Positions 8,114-11,198 of a stretch of 11,198 bases of DNA are shown piece after piece. The notes beneath the pieces were generated by a model. It was not told where the DNA came from, did no database searches, and saw only the letters and a list, made by a program, of their open reading frames with translations. A program made the position numbers and the translations under genes. Source of the stretch: Hypholoma sublateritium FD-334 SS-4. Its lineage: Eukaryota; Basidiomycota; Agaricomycetes; Agaricales; Strophariaceae. The stretch is taken from contig KN817795.1 of assembly GCA_000827495.1 (NCBI GenBank), positions 1 through 11,198 on the forward strand, read 5' to 3'. The stretch's first letter is position 1, and every line of letters begins with the position of its first letter.

Positions 8114-11100
8114 CTACGAGCTTCCCGCGGCGGAACGAGTGACGACTGGNCTTGCCGGCGACGGGGTGCGACGGGAACGGCCCTTCCCTTTCCCTCTGCC
8201 GCGGGTGGCTGGAGGTGCCACTCCGAGTTGGCGACTGTGCTGCGCGTCATCCGTAGCGGCCTGTGCGGAGCTTTCCGGTTGCGCGGGAACGCGGTGGTTC
8301 CCNGAAACGGGAGGGAGCTTCGGATTGTCTCCTGCTACACCCTGACCAACTGGCACAGGGTCCACATCGCTGGCAGACGCCTGAGCGGCGAGGATAGGCC
8401 CACCTCCGGCCACAGTCCCTGCCTGCACCCCGCTTCCAGCCGCCGCATCAGCCATCTTCACATCGTCGTGCGCCGCCGGCACTACAGCTTCTTGTGTGGC
8501 TGGTACCAGAGCATCTTGCGAGGCTGCCGGCGTCGCGGGAATGANGTTGACGGCAGGCGCGACAACACTTGCCGCAATGGGGGGAGTGACCTGCCGCTCC
8601 GCCTCTTTGGATGGGTTTTCGGGGGCCACGATGGGAACCACCACTCCGCGCTCATCCAGGAGGACAGATGCGGGTGGGCGGACTGCAGGCTCCGGCGCAG
8701 CGAGGGTCCTACTGTGTCCAGTCATAGGGACTGGCTCATTGTCGACGGACATGGGCGTCTCCTGCGGTGCCGATGCTGCGTCGGCGTTGCGCGTCGCATT
8801 TCCTGATCGTAAATCTTCATCCCGCGGGAGCAGGGAGGCCTGCGCATTGCTGGCGAGGCGGCCATATACCTGGTGCTCCCGGCGGACGGGAGGCGCGGGA
8901 GACGACGTTGCGGGACGAGGCGGCAGGCGGCATGGACGAGGAGTGGCATCTCGCATGCCGTCCTCGTCGTCACCTTGTGAAGGGGCGGCTGACTGGCCCT
9001 CGCCATCGCTCCGCTGATCGAAGGGCGTTGCACGATTCAGCGGCATGCCGTTCTTCCATTCGTCCTGAATCCACTGTTGCCGGAGGTGCTCGTGTTTGTC
9101 ACCTTCCGCCCACGGCGCTGGACGGAAAACCTGCGGTGGGTACTCCGGCAATATCGCGCAGTAATCAGCGCCATCCGGGACGGTCGACCCGACGAGGGTC
9201 TCCAATTGGCCAAAGCGGTCGTGCCACCGGTTCATCTGCGCGCCATAATTCTCCAGCCTGTCCATGACCCACAAGTTCTGCGCCCATAGTGCTTCACGCC
9301 ATTCCCCCCGGACGGCCTCAATGCGCTGCTCGATGCGCTCCTCTAACTTCTCGATGCGTCGGCGGATCTCGTTGTGAAACTCTTCTTGCCGGGTAACTGC
9401 ATGCTCCATCTTCTCCTCGAGGTCCTCGAGCCGGCGATCGACTCCATCGTAGCGGCCGCGTACGCGCGAGAGCCTCTCGTTGACGCGGTCGATCTTGGGG
9501 ATCAACGTCTCTTCCATCACCGTTTGATCCCGGTCGAGCTGGAAGAGCCGCTCGGCAAGGGCTCCCGCCCAGCGGGGCATCCCGGCGGCATGCGCGTGTT
9601 GGACGGCATCCATCCACGCCGCCATCCCTTCCGGGCTCTCATCGTCGTCTTCCTGCATTTCCTCGTCTTCTTCTTCCTCAGCTTCTTCCGAAGGGTCGTA
9701 CTCGTCGTCATCCGACTGTGCGCGCGCTTTGCCTTTTCCGCCTAACAGGCTATTGCCGGAGGGGCGCGGGACATATTTTGGGCCCGCCTGCCTGATTTCC
9801 ACTTCCCTTCCCAGTTTGTTCGCTGCCGCATGACGTTCGGCTTCCGCTGCCCGCTGGGCGCGCTCCTTTTCCGCTTTTGCCTTGGCCGCGCGAGCTTTGG
9901 AAGCTCGCTCCTCCTCTAGCCGGCGTGTTGCTTCCTCCTGCCGCACTAGCTCTGCGTGTTCGGCAAGCACAGCGGCTGCCGCGATGTCCGCAGCCGCTCT
10001 GGCTCTTGCCGCNACATCATCTGTGGGAGCGCAAATCAGACTCCACTTGAAGAGAAGGTATGTGTGTGGCGTGACACTCTTACCAGTGGCAGACAACGAC
10101 GACAATGCCTTTGCTGCGGAGGCCGGCTTCGTTTGCGCTGCTCCAAGCGCCAGCTGCTTCGTTCCCGCTGCCGCAGGCGGTGGCTGCTTTGTTCCCGCTG
10201 CCGTAGCCGTTGGCTTTGTTCGCGCTGCCGCCGACGGGTTGCGCGTTCCGGTTGCCCCAGACGATGCCCTTGTTCCCGCTGCCACAGACATTGGTTTCTT
10301 TCCCGCTGCCGTGGAAGGGCGCGCTGTTGCCGGCACGGCAGGTTTTTTCGGCATGGGCTTCGGGCGCTGCGGGGCGGATTCTGCGGGAATCAGTGGTCTG
10401 CTGTGGGATGGCAATACCGTCAGCGCACCTTCCGGTAACTCGTCCTCCTCGCTATCATCTCGATCCACCTGTGTCGCGCTCTTTCCCTTTCTACGGGTGA
10501 CCCGGATGGGCACGCCGCCCTGTATGCACTTGTTGCGTGTCCGAGCGCATTCAAAGCACGCTTTTGCCTGCGGCTTCCCCTTGGAGCGCTTCTTCTTGCN
10601 GGTNGCNGGCTCGTCNTCTTCGTCGCCTCCCTTCTGCTGGACGCACTCCGTCCCTTTTAAAGCACACCTTTCGCATGCGGGCTCGATGGGAATATCTGTC
10701 CTGATGGGCCCGGGACGCGGGGCGGGAGCGGTAGTCGGCTCGGCAGTGCGTCGTTTCTTCTGCGGAATCGGCGGGGTATCCGCCGGGTGCGTTGGTTGCT
10801 CCTCTGCCTGTGGCGTGGCGAATTCTTCCTCGGCGGGCCTCTTGCGTTTCGAAGACTGCCCCGCGTCCTCTACCCCTTCCATATTGACGTCGTCGGATTC
10901 ATCGTTGAGTTCCCGGAATGTTGGGATCCGCCTGTCGTCCGCTCCTGCGGCAACCCTACCGCTGCCGGATGCTTGTGGCTGGTCGTGGAGTGGTGGCAAC
11001 GTCAGGAAGCNGACNGTGCTCGTNTTGCCGGCGGATCCGCCGTTGTCCTGATGGTGGTCTTCCGGATNCAGGGACATACGCACGAGCCCGGCGCTGATGT

Positions 11101-11198
11101 CGTACGGGCGACTTTGGTGCATTTCCGGCCCGTCCAGCGCAGTCGCGTGCTTTTTGGGGGGGTGCCTCGCCAAGAAGGCTGCGAGTTGCCCGCTTTCG
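8114..11198 (-). CDS. Zn2Cys6-like zinc-cluster / coiled-coil protein, 5' end probably beyond window
   Basis: The minus-strand frame is open from the right edge to the stop at 8114-8116. The first ATG inside the window is at 11122, but the frame continues upstream in protein-like sequence (GQLAAFLARHPPKK), so the true start is probably outside. A 63-bp stop-free intron fits 10083-10021 (GTAAGAG to CCCACAG), joining codon G+AT. Order along the protein: disordered acidic N-part; half-cluster CERCALKGTEC (10675-10643); a 28-residue linker rich in Lys; half-cluster CFECARTRNKC (10558-10526); Ala-Gly-Thr-Lys repeats; an Ala/Glu/Arg-rich helix; an acidic run (about 9720-9620); a long coiled coil (about 9545-9185); a Pro/Ala-rich tail ending in GRGKGKGRSRR. 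Each half has the CX2CX6C spacing of fungal Zn2Cys6 regulators, but the linker is far longer than the usual 5-12. No fungal transcription-factor domain is seen. A nuclear DNA-binding, dimerising protein is inferred; the specific function is unknown. Confidence 0.75.
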   Translation of the reverse strand, partial: ESGQLAAFLARHPPKKHATALDGPEMHQSRPYDISAGLVRMSLXPEDHHQDNGGSAGXTSXVXFLTLPPLHDQPQASGSGRVAAGADDRRIPTFRELNDESDDVNMEGVEDAGQSSKRKRPAEEEFATPQAEEQPTHPADTPPIPQKKRRTAEPTTAPAPRPGPIRTDIPIEPACERCALKGTECVQQKGGDEXDEXXTXKKKRSKGKPQAKACFECARTRNKCIQGGVPIRVTRRKGKSATQVDRDDSEEDELPEGALTVLPSHSRPLIPAESAPQRPKPMPKKPAVPATARPSTAAGKKPMSVAAGTRASSGATGTRNPSAAARTKPTATAAGTKQPPPAAAGTKQLALGAAQTKPASAAKALSSLSATGKSVTPHTYLLFKWSLICAPTDDXAARARAAADIAAAAVLAEHAELVRQEEATRRLEEERASKARAAKAKAEKERAQRAAEAERHAAANKLGREVEIRQAGPKYVPRPSGNSLLGGKGKARAQSDDDEYDPSEEAEEEEDEEMQEDDDESPEGMAAWMDAVQHAHAAGMPRWAGALAERLFQLDRDQTVMEETLIPKIDRVNERLSRVRGRYDGVDRRLEDLEEKMEHAVTRQEEFHNEIRRRIEKLEERIEQRIEAVRGEWREALWAQNLWVMDRLENYGAQMNRWHDRFGQLETLVGSTVPDGADYCAILPEYPPQVFRPAPWAEGDKHEHLRQQWIQDEWKNGMPLNRATPFDQRSDGEGQSAAPSQGDDEDGMRDATPRPCRLPPRPATSSPAPPVRREHQVYGRLASNAQASLLPRDEDLRSGNATRNADAASAPQETPMSVDNEPVPMTGHSRTLAAPEPAVRPPASVLLDERGVVVPIVAPENPSKEAERQVTPPIAASVVAPAVNXIPATPAASQDALVPATQEAVVPAAHDDVKMADAAAGSGVQAGTVAGGGPILAAQASASDVDPVPVGQGVAGDNPKLPPVXGNHRVPAQPESSAQAATDDAQHSRQLGVAPPATRGRGKGKGRSRRTPSPAXPVVTRSAAGSS
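9625..9720 (-). other. Acidic low-complexity segment of the zinc-cluster protein
   Basis: A run of GAA, GAG and GAC codons on the minus strand encodes a dense Glu/Asp stretch (for example SDDDEYDPSEEAEEEEDEE) between the Ala-rich helical region and the coiled coil. Such stretches occur in histone-binding and nuclear proteins, but composition alone does not prove a role. Confidence 0.7.
10108..10325 (-). repeat. Coding minisatellite, 27-bp periodicity
   Basis: The plus strand shows a GTTCCCGCTGCC-like core at about 10161, 10191, 10218, 10245, 10272 and 10299: one 30-bp step and then 27-bp steps. On the minus (coding) strand this encodes degenerate 9-10 residue units of the type AAGTK, AAGTR and AARTK inside the zinc-cluster gene, between the second half-cluster and the predicted intron. 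Unit lengths are multiples of three, so copy-number change would keep the frame. The segment is probably a flexible linker. Confidence 0.8.

Noticed and set aside
8033..9745. Several plus-strand frames of 100-257 codons
   Set aside because: Antisense shadows of the same minus-strand gene, with arginine/cysteine-rich composition and no motifs.
9882..11051. A 389-codon open frame on the plus strand
   Set aside because: It is antisense to the zinc-cluster gene in GC-rich DNA. Its Ala/Ser/Gly-rich composition is what the complement of the repeat and low-complexity codons gives, and it shows no domain.
1..11198. tRNA, rRNA, CRISPR array or bacterial-type operon
   Set aside because: I saw no cloverleaf, rRNA segment or spaced repeat array, and spliceosomal introns rule out a bacterial reading.

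Overview
The window looks like nuclear DNA of a basidiomycete fungus, most likely an agaricomycete. Three things point there: genes cut by many 50-63 bp GT-AG introns, a CxC2-type cysteine cluster of the kind that precedes KDZ transposases, and an intron-rich hAT transposase of fungal style. No species is claimed. Isolated N symbols (29) occur only from position 4479 onward; they read as masked ambiguity codes, and several fall where any base gives the same amino acid.

Layout. (1) 1-95: AT-rich flank with no gene. (2) 96-4345: a 4,250 bp hAT DNA transposon in plus orientation. It has 26-bp terminal inverted repeats matching at 24 positions, a perfect 8-bp target duplication (gatatagg, 88-95 and 4346-4353), subterminal repeats, and one transposase gene. 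I could splice that gene into 13 exons giving 876 residues with no stop or frameshift. (3) 4354-4684: non-coding, with a cluster of GGGCAACTGCCC-like repeats including a perfect 30-bp palindrome. (4) 5460-4685, minus: a two-exon gene of about 240 residues holding the CxC2 cysteine cluster but no KDZ transposase body. (5) 5685-7953, plus: a six-exon gene of 669 residues, of a family I cannot name. (6) 8114 to the right edge, minus: a long GC-rich gene of about 1,000 residues with two CX2CX6C half-clusters separated by a long linker, an Ala-Gly-Thr-Lys repeat, an acidic stretch and a long coiled coil. Its 5' end probably lies outside the window.

The hAT element looks self-contained and recently inserted. 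Genes 4 and 5 are divergent across about 220 bp, and genes 5 and 6 converge with about 160 bp between stop codons. Gene 4 (zinc-binding), gene 5 (basic, nuclear-type C-terminus) and gene 6 (zinc cluster plus coiled coil) all look like nuclear or DNA-associated proteins. They may be one mobile or multicopy cassette, but that is inference: no terminal repeats for such a cassette are visible here. All introns were placed by eye from splice consensus, frame continuity and family motifs.
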